From Atlantibacter sp. RC6 (GTDB taxonomy: Bacteria; Pseudomonadota; Gammaproteobacteria; Enterobacterales; Enterobacteriaceae), in the NCBI RefSeq assembly GCF_014193285.1, contig NZ_JACHZE010000004.1, positions 248,001 through 312,000 on the forward strand: a stretch of 64,000 nucleotides of DNA. The letters run 5' to 3'. Positions 42,784-53,951 of the stretch are shown here, one piece after another (position 1 is the stretch's first letter; every line of letters starts with the position of its first letter). The notes below the pieces were generated by a model, which saw nothing but the letters and a program-made list of their open reading frames with translations, did no database searches and was not told the origin of the DNA. The position numbers were made by a program, and so were the translations under genes.

Positions 42784-43695
42784 TTAATTGTTTCTGTTAC
42801 ACATCGGGAAGCCCAGCGCTTCACGGGAAGCGTAGTAGGCTTCCGCCACAGCTTTGGTGAGCGTACGAATGCGCAAGATATAGCGCTGACGCTCGGTTAC
42901 CGAGATGGCCTTACGGGCATCCAGCAGGTTGAAGCTGTGGGCGGCTTTCAGAATACGTTCATAGGCTGGCAACGGCAGCGGGGTTTCCAGCGCCAGAAGC
43001 TGCTGGGCCTCTTTCTCATACTGCTCGAAGCAGGTGAAAAGAAAATCCACGTCCGCGTATTCGAAGTTATAGGTCGATTGTTCCACTTCATTTTGATGGA
43101 ACACGTCGCCGTAGGTGGTTTTACCCAGCGGGCCGTCGCTCCATACCAGATCGTAAACACTGTCCACGCCCTGGATATACATAGCGAGACGCTCAAGACC
43201 GTAGGTGATTTCACCGGTCACCGGCTTACATTCAAGGCCGCCAACCTGTTGGAAGTAAGTGAATTGAGTGACTTCCATACCGTTCAGCCATACTTCCCAG
43301 CCGAGACCCCAGGCGCCCAGCGTCGGGTTTTCCCAGTTATCTTCCACGAAGCGAATGTCATGAATCGTTGGGTCCATACCCAGCTCTTTCAGCGATCCGA
43401 GGTACAGTTCCTGAATATTGTCCGGCGACGGTTTGATGATCACCTGGAACTGATAGTAGTGCTGTAAACGGTTGGGGTTTTCGCCGTAGCGGCCATCGGT
43501 CGGGCGGCGGGAAGGCTGCACATAAGCGGCAGCGATAGGCTCAGGCCCGAGCGCACGCAGACAGGTCATAGGATGTGAAGTGCCGGCGCCGACTTCCATA
43601 TCCAGCGGTTGAACGATGGTGCAGCCCTGGCGGGCCCAGTAATCCTGTAAGGTCAGGATCAAGCCCTGAAAGGTCTTGGTATCAAACTTTTGCAT
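42784..43695 (-). CDS. glyQ: glycyl-tRNA synthetase alpha subunit
   Basis: GlyQ is the catalytic class II subunit that activates glycine. The 303-residue protein starts [20 protein letters not shown] as in E. coli. Motifs include GAGTSHPMT near residue 36, [13 protein letters not shown] near 85 and [20 protein letters not shown] near 135. An in-frame ATG at 43761 was rejected because its extension is not in the family. It is the first gene of the glyQS operon. Confidence 0.97.
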   Translation of the reverse strand: MQKFDTKTFQGLILTLQDYWARQGCTIVQPLDMEVGAGTSHPMTCLRALGPEPIAAAYVQPSRRPTDGRYGENPNRLQHYYQFQVIIKPSPDNIQELYLGSLKELGMDPTIHDIRFVEDNWENPTLGAWGLGWEVWLNGMEVTQFTYFQQVGGLECKPVTGEITYGLERLAMYIQGVDSVYDLVWSDGPLGKTTYGDVFHQNEVEQSTYNFEYADVDFLFTCFEQYEKEAQQLLALETPLPLPAYERILKAAHSFNLLDARKAISVTERQRYILRIRTLTKAVAEAYYASREALGFPMCNRNN

Positions 43696-43856
43696 GTTGA
43701 TTTCGCACGCGATACGAGTGGGTTTAAGTGGAAGCGACCAGTATATACTCAAAAGGCTCAACGTTGCATCACGGGGGCAACGGAACGGGGCGTCAAAACG
43801 GGCTTCAGGATGGAATTCCGGCGATTATTTAAGGTTATTACCCACCGTTAAGCGCA

Positions 43857-44165
43857 TTAACGCATCGACAGGTGTAAAAACTGCCCATCCAGATCGAACG
43901 CGCAGGTAAAACCTTCATGGCGTGCGGTGCTACCTTGCATTTCATAACTGCCCTGGAATGCATCGAAATCGGTAATATGGATATTTTGACTAGTGAGGTT
44001 ATAGCGATGGGCCGCGTTTTCCCGGCACTGGTTTTCCATTGCCAGCGAATGCATCGGCGTGACTTTCGCTTTTTGGGCGTGCTGTGGCTGCGTTTCCTGG
44101 CTGGCGCAACCAGCAAGAAGGATGACGGCGGCAAGCATAGAAAAGCGTATGGGTGTCGTAGTCAT
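43857..44165 (-). CDS. ysaB: small lipoprotein YsaB
   Basis: The 102-residue protein has a lipoprotein signal with lipobox LAGC (Cys20). Its C-terminal half aligns with E. coli YsaB, including FQGSYEM and the terminal DGQFLHLSMR. The function is not known. It lies between glyQ and wecH, as in E. coli. Confidence 0.9.
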   Translation of the reverse strand: MTTTPIRFSMLAAVILLAGCASQETQPQHAQKAKVTPMHSLAMENQCRENAAHRYNLTSQNIHITDFDAFQGSYEMQGSTARHEGFTCAFDLDGQFLHLSMR

Positions 44166-44338
44166 TATACTTTGCTATCCGTATTGAGGGGTTATACGTG
44201 CGTTCAGGACAGAACGCATTGTGGCTGGCCCGCGCGGCACCTCGCAAGCCCTGGAAAGCAAACTCGGAATGATCCCGAGTACAGTGATAATTAATAGACC
44301 GACACTAGCGGAATAGCAAAGTATGAGCCGGGGAGAAA

Positions 44339-45334
44339 ATGCAGCACAAAATAAACTGGATAGATAACCTGCGCGGTATCGCCTGCTTAATGGTGATTAT
44401 GATTCACACCACGACCTGGTATATTACCAACGCCGACGTGGTCACGCCTTTTAGCTGGAATTTTTCCAATGCTTTGAATTCCGCCTCGCGCGTCAGCGTT
44501 CCGCTCTTTTTTATGATTTCTGGCTACCTGTTTTTCGGCGAACGCAGCGCCGAACGACGCCACTTTTTACGCATCGGATTATGTCTGCTGTTTTACAGCA
44601 CCGTTGCGTTTCTCTATATCACACTGTTTACCTCCATCAGCCCGCGGTTATCGATCATCAATCTGTTGCAAAAACCGGTGTTTTATCACCTGTGGTTTTT
44701 CTTCGCGATTATCGTTATCTACCTGTTATCGCCATTGATTTCGGTAAAAAAGGTTGGCTTGCCGGTGATTTTTGGCGTGCTGTTGGTGGCTGGCGTGATC
44801 GCAAACCCCAATACGGTGCCGCAAAGTTTCCACGGCATGAAATGGCTGCCGGTTAACTTGTATATCAATGGCGATACGTTTTATTACGTGCTGTATGGGT
44901 TATTGGGCCGCGCGCTTGGGATGCTGGAAACACATTATCGCCGTTATACCGTTATCGCCGCGCTGGCCTTTATCACCTGCGTCACGTTAATCAGCCTGGG
45001 AACGCATTCGGAACTGGCGCGGCAGGGCAATTTCAGCGACACCTTTTATCTTTACTGCGGGCCACTGGTGTTTATCGCCGCCCTGAGCCTGTTTGTGGTG
45101 GTCAAAAACACGCTTAACGCCCGTCCATTGCCAGGGTTGGCGTTAATATCTCGCCACTCGCTCGGCATTTACGGCTTCCATGCTCTGTTTATTCATGCGC
45201 TGCGCACTCGCCATATTGAAATCACGCACTGGCCGGTGCTGGATATCATCTGGATTTTTAGCGCCACGCTGGTCGGTTCGTTGATTCTTTCCGTGCTGTT
45301 GCAGCGGATTGATACGCGAAAGCTGGTTAGCTAG
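44339..45334 (+). CDS. wecH: O-acetyltransferase WecH (YiaH)
   Basis: WecH adds O-acetyl groups to enterobacterial common antigen. The 331-residue inner-membrane protein has about ten helices of the acyltransferase-3 family. The N-terminal motif [20 protein letters not shown] contains the catalytic-type histidine, and [13 protein letters not shown] lies near residue 58. Length and position match E. coli yiaH. Its last 8 bp overlap the convergent regulator gene. Confidence 0.92.
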   Translation: MQHKINWIDNLRGIACLMVIMIHTTTWYITNADVVTPFSWNFSNALNSASRVSVPLFFMISGYLFFGERSAERRHFLRIGLCLLFYSTVAFLYITLFTSISPRLSIINLLQKPVFYHLWFFFAIIVIYLLSPLISVKKVGLPVIFGVLLVAGVIANPNTVPQSFHGMKWLPVNLYINGDTFYYVLYGLLGRALGMLETHYRRYTVIAALAFITCVTLISLGTHSELARQGNFSDTFYLYCGPLVFIAALSLFVVVKNTLNARPLPGLALISRHSLGIYGFHALFIHALRTRHIEITHWPVLDIIWIFSATLVGSLILSVLLQRIDTRKLVS

Positions 45335-46244
45335 CGCGCTGTCGGGCGCGATACAGCTGGCGCGGTGATGAAAATCCCGCCGCATGGCAGGCCTGTTCAA
45401 CGCCCTGCCCTTGTAACAGGCGTTGTTCAGCCTGCGCCAGGCGAAGCTGCTCCAGATAATCGCGCACGCTAATGCCCAGATGCTGCTGGAATAAGCGCGA
45501 CAGGTGACGCGGGCTGACAAACACCCGTGCGGCGATATCCGGTAGCCGCCATTCAGATTCCGGCGCTCCCGACAGCAGATCCTGCGCTTTATGGACCGCC
45601 GGATGCATATGATTACGATAGCGAAGCCAGGGCGAGAGCTGCGGGTCCTCCCCCGAACGGCGGAACCACACCACCATTTCCCGGGCCACGTCTAACGCCA
45701 ACTGTGGGCCATGCAGCCGGTTAATCAGATGCAGGGATAAATCGATACCGGAGGTAATACCCGCGCTGGTCCAGATGCCGCGATCTTCAACAAAAATCCG
45801 CCCTTCCCGCACAATAGCGCCCGGTTCAGCGGCTTTAAGCCGCGTTATCACATCGTGATGCGTGGTGCATTCTACGCCGTGCAACAGCCCGGAACGCGCC
45901 GCCAGCAGCGAGCCGGAACAAACGCAGACCAGCTGGATATCCCCGCACTGGATAGCGGCAAGTTGGCGGCCCAGCCAGCGTCGCGCCTCTACCGCCTGAG
46001 GCGTATCGAAATAGCGCGTAGAATCGCTGACACCGGAAAGCACCAGCAGGCTTTTTTTCGGTAGATGTTCAGGTAGCGGGCCGATGCCGCCCATAGTCAA
46101 CCCGATCGAGGTGCTAACTTCCGGCTCCGGCCCAATGTAATGCAGACTGAACGCTTCGCTTGCCAGGCCCAGCGTTTCCGCAGGCCCGATCATGTCCAGC
46201 GCCAGCGTGCCGGGCAACACCAAAAACCAGACATCTGTTTTCAT
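45327..46244 (-). CDS. GlxA-family regulator (DJ-1/PfpI + AraC-type HTH)
   Basis: The 305-residue protein has an N-terminal DJ-1/PfpI (amidase-like) domain (about 1-175, with [14 protein letters not shown] holding the nucleophile-position Cys). A C-terminal AraC/XylS helix-turn-helix lies at about 205-300 ([14 protein letters not shown]). The start ATG at 46244 overlaps the stop of the isochorismatase gene (ATGA), so the two are co-translated. It probably regulates that gene. E. coli has yiaAB at this place instead. Confidence 0.87.
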   Translation of the reverse strand: MKTDVWFLVLPGTLALDMIGPAETLGLASEAFSLHYIGPEPEVSTSIGLTMGGIGPLPEHLPKKSLLVLSGVSDSTRYFDTPQAVEARRWLGRQLAAIQCGDIQLVCVCSGSLLAARSGLLHGVECTTHHDVITRLKAAEPGAIVREGRIFVEDRGIWTSAGITSGIDLSLHLINRLHGPQLALDVAREMVVWFRRSGEDPQLSPWLRYRNHMHPAVHKAQDLLSGAPESEWRLPDIAARVFVSPRHLSRLFQQHLGISVRDYLEQLRLAQAEQRLLQGQGVEQACHAAGFSSPRQLYRARQRAS

Positions 46245-46783
46245 CTCAGCGACTCCAGGCATTCAGCGACCGTTTGCACCGTGGCGAATCGGCCTTCCAG
46301 CACCGTTTCAGTACGATGCCGCAGGGTTTGGCTATCCAGCGTAATGTCTTTATAGCGCATCGCAAAGGTCAGCATCGCTTCAGAGACAAAACTTACCCGA
46401 TACCCCAGGTCAGACGCCACGCGGGTGGTGGTTTCACAGCACTGCTCGGTGCGTATCCCACAAATAATCAGGTGGTTAATTCCGCGCACGCGTAACCAGT
46501 GGTCCAGGCCCGTGTCGGTAAACGCGTTATGAACATGCTTATGGAAAGTGATATCTGCCTGATGCGTCAGAAAAGGCATCGGCTTCACATAGCCGGACTC
46601 CAGCGAAAACGGCCCCTGATCGGCTACGTGGAAAATATCCACCACCGGGATGTCCCGCTTTTGGCAACCGGCAATGAGTTGGGAAATCGCCAACTGGAAA
46701 TCAGAGAAGTCGCTATCTTCCCAGTAATCGCGATGAAAGAAAGAAACTTGGGTATCGATGTTGATTAATGCGGATGGTGACAT
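46241..46783 (-). CDS. isochorismatase-family cysteine hydrolase
   Basis: The 180-residue protein has the Asp-Lys-Cys triad of the isochorismatase-like hydrolases: Asp10 (INIDTQVSFF), Lys82 (FHKHVHNAF) and Cys115 in GIRTEQCCETT. Members cleave amides such as nicotinamide or carbamates, or isochorismate; the substrate here is unknown. It is the first gene of a two-gene operon with the GlxA-type regulator and is transcribed in the same direction as xylBA behind it. Confidence 0.87.
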   Translation of the reverse strand: MSPSALINIDTQVSFFHRDYWEDSDFSDFQLAISQLIAGCQKRDIPVVDIFHVADQGPFSLESGYVKPMPFLTHQADITFHKHVHNAFTDTGLDHWLRVRGINHLIICGIRTEQCCETTTRVASDLGYRVSFVSEAMLTFAMRYKDITLDSQTLRHRTETVLEGRFATVQTVAECLESLR

Positions 46784-46890
46784 TTCAGGACGCCTCGCTC
46801 AGTGGGTGTAACCCCATTCTGGCAAGGCATCTGAAGCCCGGTAATACCAAAAACGGACAAAGAAAGGTAAAACCAGGACGTCTCGCTCTG

Positions 46891-48345
46891 CTACTTCATC
46901 AACGGCGCTAACTGCTGATAAATTTGCCGGAATGTCTCACGTCTTTCGCTGTAGCGGTTAAAGTTAGCGTCGTCAGGCTGATGTTGCTGTTCCAGATGCA
47001 GCGGCGGCAGTAAATCTTGCAGCGGACGCCCAGGTGAAAGCGCAATCTGCGCCAGACGCGCCGCGCCCAGCGCCGGGCCGACATCGCCGCCGGTGCGGTA
47101 ATCGAGGATTTGCCCGCTGATGTCCGCCAGCATTTGCCGCCAGTATTCACTGCGCGCCCCGCCGCCGATCAGCGTGACGCTCTTTGGTTGCAATCCGCAG
47201 CTGTGGACGACGTCCATGCCGTCAGCCAGCGCATACCCCACCCCTTCAAGCACCGCCTGCGCCAGCTCCGCCGGGCCATGCTGATGCGTCATGCCAAAAA
47301 ATACGCCTTTGGCGTTCGGGTTGTTATGGGGGGTCCGCTCGCCGGAGAGATAGGGAAGGAACCATACCGGGCCAGCATCGACGTTGGCCTGTTTTGCCGC
47401 GTCAATTAACGCCGGGACGCTGCCCAAACCGGTGAGTTTGGCTGCCCAGTCCAGACAGGACGCGGCGCTCAGCATGACGGACATCAGGTGCCAGCGTTTA
47501 GGCAATGCGTGGCAGAAGCTGTGAACCGCGCTCTCCGGCTTCGACAGAAAACCCTCGCTGACCGCGAAGTAGACGCCAGACGTTCCCAGGGAGAGCATCG
47601 CCTGCCCGGCATCGGCAATGCCGACGCCAACTGCGCCCGCGGCGTTATCGCCGCCGCCTGCAACGACTGGCACCGCAGGCATATTCCAGCGGTTGGCGAT
47701 GTCCGCCGTTAAACGTCCGGTCACCTCGCTGCCTTCAAACAATGCGGGCATGTGCTGACGCGTTAACCCACATGCTTCCAGCATTTCGTCACTCCAGTCG
47801 CGCTTGCCGACGTCCAGCCACATCGTTCCTGCGGCATCAGACATATCGCCTGCAAACTCACCGGTCATCCGCAAGCGGAGATAATCCTTCGGTAACAAAA
47901 TCTTGTCGACCTGCTCAAATACCGCCGGTTCATGGCGTTGCACCCATAGCAACTTGGGCGCAGTAAAGCCCGGCATCATCAGGTTGCCGGTGATAGATCG
48001 GGAATCGGCAATTCTGGCCTCAAGCAGTTGGCACTCTTCACCGCAGCGACCGTCGTTCCATAATATCGCCGGGCGCAGCACCCGCTGTTGTTTATCCAGT
48101 AGCGTTGCGCCATGCATCTGCCCCGCGATGCCTAAAGCCTTCACCGCTTTCAGGCTATGCTGCGCGCCCAGCGCCTGCATGGCCTTGTCGGTGGCTTGCC
48201 ACCATGATTCGGGATCCTGCTCAGACCACAATGGATGGGGGCGCGATACCGTCAGGGGCTCGGAATGCGTCGCCAGCAGCTCGCCCTCCTCGCCCAGCAA
48301 AATGACTTTCACGCCCGAGGTTCCCAAATCAATCCCGATATACAT
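46891..48345 (-). CDS. xylB: xylulokinase
   Basis: XylB phosphorylates D-xylulose to xylulose 5-phosphate, which enters the pentose phosphate pathway. The 484-residue length equals E. coli XylB. The FGGY-family signatures are present: MYIGIDLGTSGVKV at the start, GQMHGATLLD near residue 75 and GGDNAAGAVGVGI near 230. Further marks are SGERTPHNNP near 335 and GGGARSEYW near 395. It follows xylA by 44 bp. Confidence 0.97.
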   Translation of the reverse strand: MYIGIDLGTSGVKVILLGEEGELLATHSEPLTVSRPHPLWSEQDPESWWQATDKAMQALGAQHSLKAVKALGIAGQMHGATLLDKQQRVLRPAILWNDGRCGEECQLLEARIADSRSITGNLMMPGFTAPKLLWVQRHEPAVFEQVDKILLPKDYLRLRMTGEFAGDMSDAAGTMWLDVGKRDWSDEMLEACGLTRQHMPALFEGSEVTGRLTADIANRWNMPAVPVVAGGGDNAAGAVGVGIADAGQAMLSLGTSGVYFAVSEGFLSKPESAVHSFCHALPKRWHLMSVMLSAASCLDWAAKLTGLGSVPALIDAAKQANVDAGPVWFLPYLSGERTPHNNPNAKGVFFGMTHQHGPAELAQAVLEGVGYALADGMDVVHSCGLQPKSVTLIGGGARSEYWRQMLADISGQILDYRTGGDVGPALGAARLAQIALSPGRPLQDLLPPLHLEQQHQPDDANFNRYSERRETFRQIYQQLAPLMK

Positions 48346-48389
48346 GGCGGCAACTCCTTAATCAGCGCCACCGTTGTGGCGCAGGGGGT

Positions 48390-49712
48390 TTAACGATCGA
48401 ACAGATAGTGATTGACCAGATTTTCCAACAGCTCCTGATGCCCGCTCTGATGACGCGGCGCCAGGTTTTGCTGTTCAGCGTACTTCGCTAATTGCTCCAG
48501 CGAGAGCTGCCCTTTCAGAATTTGCTGGCCCAGTTCACCATTCCAGCCAGCGTAGCGTTTGGCGACGCGGCTATCCAGCTCGCCGTCCTCAATCATGCGC
48601 GCCGCGACTTTCAGCGCCAGCGCCATGGTATCCATCGCGCCGATATGCCCATAGAACAGATCGTATTTATCGGTACTTTGGCGGCGTACTTTGGCATCGA
48701 AGTTCAGCCCGCCAGTGGTGAAGCCTCCCGCCTTGATGATTTCATACATCACCAGCGCGTTCTCTTCCACGCTAATTGGGAACTGGTCGGTATCCCAGCC
48801 CAGCTGCGGGTCGCCGCGGTTGGCATCAACGGAACCGAATACGCCCAGCGCAATTGCGCTGGCAATCTCATGATGGAAAGAGTGCCCGGCCAGCGTAGCG
48901 TGGTTGGCTTCAATATTGACCTTGATTTCTTTTTCCAGGCCAAACTGTTTCAGGAAGCCGTATACCGTCGCCACATCATAATCGTACTGGTGTTTCGTCG
49001 GTTCCTGCGGTTTCGGCTCAATCAGTAACGTCCCCTGGAAGCCAATTTTATGTTTGTGCTCAACCACCATTTGCATGAAACGGCCAATCTGCTCGCGCTC
49101 CTGGCGTAAATCGGTATTAAGCAGCGTTTCATACCCTTCGCGACCGCCCCACAACACGTAGTTTTCACCGCCCAGACGGTGCGTGGCGTTCATCGCCGTC
49201 ACCACTTGGGTGGCAGCCCAGGAAAAGACTTCCGGATCCGGGCTGGTTGCCGCGCCTGCGCCATAGCGCGGGTTAGTGAAGCAGTTGGCGGTGCCCCACA
49301 GTAATTTCACGCCTGACTGCTGCTGCTTTTGCTCAAGCACATCGACCATATGGTGGAAATTATTGAGATATTCTTTTAGCGACGCCCCTTCCGGCGAGAC
49401 ATCAACATCATGGAAGCAGTAGTACGGCACGTTCAGCTTATGGAAAAATTCAAACGCCACTTCCGCTTTACGGGCCGCCAGCGCCAGCGCATCGCCCGGT
49501 TGCTGCCAGGGGCGATCGAAAGAACCGACGCCAAACATATCTGCGCCATTCCAGCAGAAGGTGTGCCAGTAGCACGCGGCGAACCGCAGGTGATCTTCCA
49601 TGCGTTTACCCAGCACCTTTTGGTCCGGGTTGTAATGACGAAACGCCAGAGGATTCGATGTCTCAGGTCCTTCATATTTCACACGTTCAAGCTGGTCGAA
49701 ATAACTTTGCAT
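48390..49712 (-). CDS. xylA: xylose isomerase
   Basis: XylA converts D-xylose to D-xylulose with two divalent metal ions. The 440-residue length equals E. coli XylA. Active-site stretches include FCFHDVD-type text (His101 area, [13 protein letters not shown]), [10 protein letters not shown] near 187, [16 protein letters not shown] near 231 and [14 protein letters not shown] near 265. The start [15 protein letters not shown] at 49712 is used; an upstream ATG at 49787 was rejected. It heads the xylAB operon. Confidence 0.97.
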   Translation of the reverse strand: MQSYFDQLERVKYEGPETSNPLAFRHYNPDQKVLGKRMEDHLRFAACYWHTFCWNGADMFGVGSFDRPWQQPGDALALAARKAEVAFEFFHKLNVPYYCFHDVDVSPEGASLKEYLNNFHHMVDVLEQKQQQSGVKLLWGTANCFTNPRYGAGAATSPDPEVFSWAATQVVTAMNATHRLGGENYVLWGGREGYETLLNTDLRQEREQIGRFMQMVVEHKHKIGFQGTLLIEPKPQEPTKHQYDYDVATVYGFLKQFGLEKEIKVNIEANHATLAGHSFHHEIASAIALGVFGSVDANRGDPQLGWDTDQFPISVEENALVMYEIIKAGGFTTGGLNFDAKVRRQSTDKYDLFYGHIGAMDTMALALKVAARMIEDGELDSRVAKRYAGWNGELGQQILKGQLSLEQLAKYAEQQNLAPRHQSGHQELLENLVNHYLFDR

Positions 49713-50094
49713 AATTAACTCCGTAATCAGAGAGCGGGTTCGAGCACTGTGTAAAATAATCCTGGATATTACCCGCCCGTTCCTCAATTACGTTATTTCA
49801 CACTGCCATTAAGATAATGCACAAACGCGCCACCGGTCACAAAAACTCTATTTACAGAAATGACAAAAGTGCGAGGAATTATCCAGAACCAGGTAATCCA
49901 GGTGATTTGTTAAATTTAAAATTCGATCGCGGTCATAAAACAGAAAACAAACAAAAAAACGTAATGCCAGGACGAAAATCTGTAATTGAAGGTTCGCTGC
50001 TTCCAGGTCAAAACTCTAAACGTTTACTGAAAAGAACGTCTCTTTACTCTGAGTTGTAATACGCCACTATCACCCTACAACAGGTATTAACACT
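49713..50094. promoter_or_regulatory. divergent xylA/xylF control region
   Basis: This 382-bp AT-rich gap separates the divergent xylAB and xylFGH operons, as in E. coli, where XylR and CRP sites lie. A TGTGA half-site and TCACA half-sites occur (for example near 49800 and 49837), but no full CRP palindrome stands out. I cannot fix the XylR operators by eye. Confidence 0.6.
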
Positions 50095-51087
50095 ATGAAG
50101 ATAAAGAACCTTGCCCTCACCCTGTGCGCTTCTTTGCTGCTCACCAGCATGAGCGGCATCGCCAAAGAAGTGAAAATCGGCATGGCAATTGACGACCTTC
50201 GTCTGGAACGCTGGCAAAAAGACCGCGATATTTTCGTCAATAAGGCGGAAGCGCTCGGCGCGAAAGTGTTTGTACAATCCGCGAATGGCAACGAAGAAAC
50301 CCAAATGTCGCAGATCGAAAACATGATAAACCGCGGCGTGGATGTATTAGTGATCATTCCTTACAACGGCCAGGTATTAAGCAACGTGGTGGCGGAAGCC
50401 AAACGCGAAGGAATTAAAGTATTAGCCTATGACCGAATGATTAATAACGCCGACATCGATTTTTATATTTCTTTTGATAACGAAAAAGTCGGCGAATTAC
50501 AGGCTAAAACCCTGGTCGATAAAGTGCCGCAGGGTAATTACTTCCTGATGGGCGGTTCGCCGGTGGACAATAACGCCAAACTGTTCCGCGCCGGGCAGAT
50601 GAAAGTGCTGAAGCCATTTATCGATGACGGCAAAATTCATATCGTCGGCGATCAGTGGGTAGACGGCTGGTTGCCTGAAAACGCGCTGAAAATCATGGAA
50701 AACGCCTTAACGGCGAATAATAACAAAATCGATGCCGTGGTTGCCTCCAACGACGCCACCGCAGGCGGCGCGATCCAGGCGCTGAGCGCCCAGGGGCTGG
50801 CGGGCAAAGTCGCCATTTCCGGGCAGGATGCGGATCTGGCTGGCGTGAAACGCATCATTGCCGGTACCCAGACCATGACGGTATATAAACCGATTACCGA
50901 ACTCGCTACTACCGCCGCAGAAATCGCTGTCGAGCTGGGTAATGGGCAAGCGCCAAAATCCGACGCGAAGTTGAACAACGGGCTGAAAGATGTACCGGCT
51001 CGTCTGCTGAATCCTATCGAAGTGGATAAAACCAATATCGAATCTACCGTCATCAAAGACGGCTTCCACAAGCAAAGCGATTTGTAA
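50095..51087 (+). CDS. xylF: D-xylose-binding periplasmic protein
   Basis: The 330-residue protein has a signal peptide ending near [10 protein letters not shown] (residue 23). It has the two-lobed sugar-binding fold of the RbsB/XylF family, with [25 protein letters not shown] and [14 protein letters not shown]. It delivers D-xylose to XylGH. Length equals E. coli XylF. It heads xylFGH. Confidence 0.97.
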   Translation: MKIKNLALTLCASLLLTSMSGIAKEVKIGMAIDDLRLERWQKDRDIFVNKAEALGAKVFVQSANGNEETQMSQIENMINRGVDVLVIIPYNGQVLSNVVAEAKREGIKVLAYDRMINNADIDFYISFDNEKVGELQAKTLVDKVPQGNYFLMGGSPVDNNAKLFRAGQMKVLKPFIDDGKIHIVGDQWVDGWLPENALKIMENALTANNNKIDAVVASNDATAGGAIQALSAQGLAGKVAISGQDADLAGVKRIIAGTQTMTVYKPITELATTAAEIAVELGNGQAPKSDAKLNNGLKDVPARLLNPIEVDKTNIESTVIKDGFHKQSDL

Positions 51088-51154
51088 TCTCTGGGCGCCC
51101 GCAGCCTTTGCGGGCGCTATCGGCCTGAATTCAACCGTGAACAACGGGGTTGGC

Positions 51155-52696
51155 ATGCCTTACTTACTCGAGATGAAAAACATCACCAAAGCCTTTGGTG
51201 CTGTGAAAGCGGTGGATAACGTCAGCCTGAACGTCAACGCAGGCGAAGTGCTTTCTCTGTGCGGAGAAAACGGCTCCGGTAAATCCACATTAATGAAAGT
51301 GTTATGCGGCATTTATCCGCATGGCAGTTTTGACGGCGAAATCTGGTTCGCCGGCGAAAAACTCGAAGCGAGCCATATCCGCGATACCGAACGCAAAGGC
51401 ATCGCGATCATTCACCAGGAGCTGGCGCTGGTTAAACACCTCACCATTCTGGAAAACATTTTTCTGGGCGCGGAAATCACCCGCCACGGCGTGATGGATT
51501 ACGACGCCATGACGTTGCGCTGCCAAAAGCTGCTGGCGCAAGTGAACCTGAATCTGTCGCCTGATACTCGTGTGGGGGATTTAGGTCTTGGTCACCAGCA
51601 ACTGGTCGAAATTGCCAAGGCGCTGAATAAACAGGTGCGGCTGCTGATCCTCGATGAACCGACGGCCTCGCTGACCGAGCAGGAAACCACGGTACTGCTG
51701 AATATTATTCGCGATCTGCAAAACCACGGCATCGCCTGCATCTATATTTCCCACAAGCTGAACGAAGTCAAAGCCATATCCAACACCATCTGCGTGATCC
51801 GCGACGGTCAGCATATCGGCACCCGCGATGCCGGGCAGATGAGTGAAAGCGACATTATCACCATGATGGTGGGCCGCGAGTTAACCTCGCTTTACCCCAA
51901 CGAGCCGCATCAGATTCATGATGAAATTTTGCGCGTGGAGAATCTGACCGCCTGGCATCCGGTGAATCGCCATATTAAACGCGTTAACGATATCTCGTTC
52001 AGCCTGCGGCGCGGGGAAATCCTCGGCATTGCTGGCCTGGTCGGCGCAGGCAGGACCGAAGCGGTGCAATGCCTGTTCGGCGTCTGGCCTGGGCGCTGGG
52101 AGGGCAACATTATTATCGATGGCGCACCGGTCTCGATTAAAAACTGCCAGCAGGCCATTGCCCACGGCATCGCGATGGTACCGGAAGACCGCAAAAAAGA
52201 CGGCATCGTGCCGGTCATGGCAGTGGGGAAAAATATCACCCTGGCCTCATTACGCGATTTTACCGGCCCGGTAAGTACCCTGGATGATGCGGCGGAACAG
52301 CAGTGCATTTTGCAGTCCATCGCCCGGCTGAAGGTGAAAACGTCATCACCGGAACTGGCGATTGGCCGGTTAAGCGGCGGGAACCAGCAAAAAGCCATTC
52401 TGGCCCGTTGCCTGCTGCTCAATCCGCGCATTCTGATCCTCGATGAACCGACCAGGGGCATCGATATCGGTGCCAAATACGAAATCTACAAGCTGATTAA
52501 CCAACTGGTGCAACAAGGCATCGCCGTCATCGTTATATCTTCAGAATTACCAGAAGTGCTCGGCCTGAGCGATCGGGTGCTGGTGATGCATGAAGGACGT
52601 CTGAAAGCCAATCTGATCAACCAAAACCTGACCCAGGAGCAGGTAATGGAAGCGGCCCTGAGGAGCGAACCCCATGTCGAAAAGCAACCTGTCTGA
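51155..52696 (+). CDS. xylG: D-xylose ABC transporter ATPase
   Basis: The 513-residue protein has two ABC domains, as is normal for sugar ATPases of this type. The first has Walker [10 protein letters not shown] (near 37) and the second has a degenerate loop GLVGAGRTE with signature LSGGNQQKA. The start [10 protein letters not shown] at 51155 matches E. coli; a GTG at 51137 was rejected. Its end overlaps xylH by 23 bp. Confidence 0.96.
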   Translation: MPYLLEMKNITKAFGAVKAVDNVSLNVNAGEVLSLCGENGSGKSTLMKVLCGIYPHGSFDGEIWFAGEKLEASHIRDTERKGIAIIHQELALVKHLTILENIFLGAEITRHGVMDYDAMTLRCQKLLAQVNLNLSPDTRVGDLGLGHQQLVEIAKALNKQVRLLILDEPTASLTEQETTVLLNIIRDLQNHGIACIYISHKLNEVKAISNTICVIRDGQHIGTRDAGQMSESDIITMMVGRELTSLYPNEPHQIHDEILRVENLTAWHPVNRHIKRVNDISFSLRRGEILGIAGLVGAGRTEAVQCLFGVWPGRWEGNIIIDGAPVSIKNCQQAIAHGIAMVPEDRKKDGIVPVMAVGKNITLASLRDFTGPVSTLDDAAEQQCILQSIARLKVKTSSPELAIGRLSGGNQQKAILARCLLLNPRILILDEPTRGIDIGAKYEIYKLINQLVQQGIAVIVISSELPEVLGLSDRVLVMHEGRLKANLINQNLTQEQVMEAALRSEPHVEKQPV

Positions 52697-53855
52697 AATA
52701 AAACTCGCTGCTCCGCTGGCGAAAACACCCGGTGGCCTGAAAGCGCTTAACTTACAAGTGTTTGTCATGATCGCCGCCATCATCGTGATTATGCTGTTTT
52801 TTACCTTTATGACCGAAGGCGCGTATCTCAGCGCGCGTAACGTCTCGAACCTGCTGCGCCAGACCGCCATTACCGGCATCCTGGCGGTAGGCATGGTGTT
52901 CGTGATTATCTCGGCGGAAATCGACCTGTCGGTCGGCTCGATGATGGGGCTGCTGGGCGGCGCGGCGGCGATATTCGACGTCTGGCTGGGCTGGCCGTTG
53001 CCGCTGACCGTGGTGGTCACGCTGGCGCTCGGCCTGCTGCTTGGCACCTGGAACGGTTGGTGGGTCGCCTATCGTAAAGTACCGTCGTTTATCGTTACCC
53101 TTGCGGGCATGCTGGCGTTTCGCGGCATCTTGATCGGCATCACCAACGGGACGACCGTTTCGCCGACCAGTAATGCGATGTCGCAAATCGGTCAAAGCTA
53201 TCTGTCTAACGGTATTGGATTTGTCGTGGGCACGCTCGGGCTGATGGCGTTTATGGCGTGGCAATGGCGTGGCCGGGTACGCCGCCAGGCATTAGGGCTG
53301 CCGGTTAACGCCGCCAGTGGTACGGTGGGCAAACAGGCGTTAATCGCCGTGATCGTGCTGGGGGCAATCTGGCTGCTTAACGACTATCGCGGTGTGCCGA
53401 CTCCGGTTCTGATCCTGGCGTTTTTACTGCTCGGCGGCATGTTTATGGCAACGCGTACCGCCTTTGGTCGCCGCATTTACGCCATTGGCGGCAACATCGA
53501 AGCGGCGCGTTTGTCCGGGATTAACGTCGAGCGCACCAAACTGGCGGTGTTTGCCATTAACGGCCTGATGGTGGCGATTGCCGGGTTGATATTAAGTTCA
53601 CGGCTCGGCGCAGGCTCGCCTTCGGCCGGCAACATTGCCGAGCTGGATGCTATCGCCGCCTGCGTGATCGGTGGCACCAGTCTGGCGGGCGGTATCGGCA
53701 GCGTTGCCGGCGCGGTGATGGGCGCATTTATCATGGCCTCGCTGGATAACGGCATGAGCATGATGGACGTGCCGACTTTCTGGCAATACATCGTTAAAGG
53801 CGCGATTCTGCTGCTGGCTGTCTGGATGGATTCTGCAACCAAGCGACGCGGCTAA
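52674..53855 (+). CDS. xylH: D-xylose ABC transporter permease
   Basis: The 393-residue membrane protein has about ten helices of the RbsC/XylH type. The conserved loop [18 protein letters not shown] lies near residue 270, and [21 protein letters not shown] is typical of this family. It overlaps xylG by 23 bp and completes the xylose importer. Confidence 0.96.
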   Translation: MSKSNLSEIKLAAPLAKTPGGLKALNLQVFVMIAAIIVIMLFFTFMTEGAYLSARNVSNLLRQTAITGILAVGMVFVIISAEIDLSVGSMMGLLGGAAAIFDVWLGWPLPLTVVVTLALGLLLGTWNGWWVAYRKVPSFIVTLAGMLAFRGILIGITNGTTVSPTSNAMSQIGQSYLSNGIGFVVGTLGLMAFMAWQWRGRVRRQALGLPVNAASGTVGKQALIAVIVLGAIWLLNDYRGVPTPVLILAFLLLGGMFMATRTAFGRRIYAIGGNIEAARLSGINVERTKLAVFAINGLMVAIAGLILSSRLGAGSPSAGNIAELDAIAACVIGGTSLAGGIGSVAGAVMGAFIMASLDNGMSMMDVPTFWQYIVKGAILLLAVWMDSATKRRG

Positions 53856-53951
53856 TAAACTGCGTAACCGATCGCACTGCCGGAGCGTAAAATCTCCGGC
53901 ATCTTGTCATTTATGCTATTCAGGAAAGGGAAGAACTGTCAGGGCTACGTC

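Noticed and set aside
49713-50094. A full CRP site in the xylA-xylF gap
   Set aside because: Only half-sites (TGTGA, TCACA) are seen; none forms a correctly spaced palindrome.
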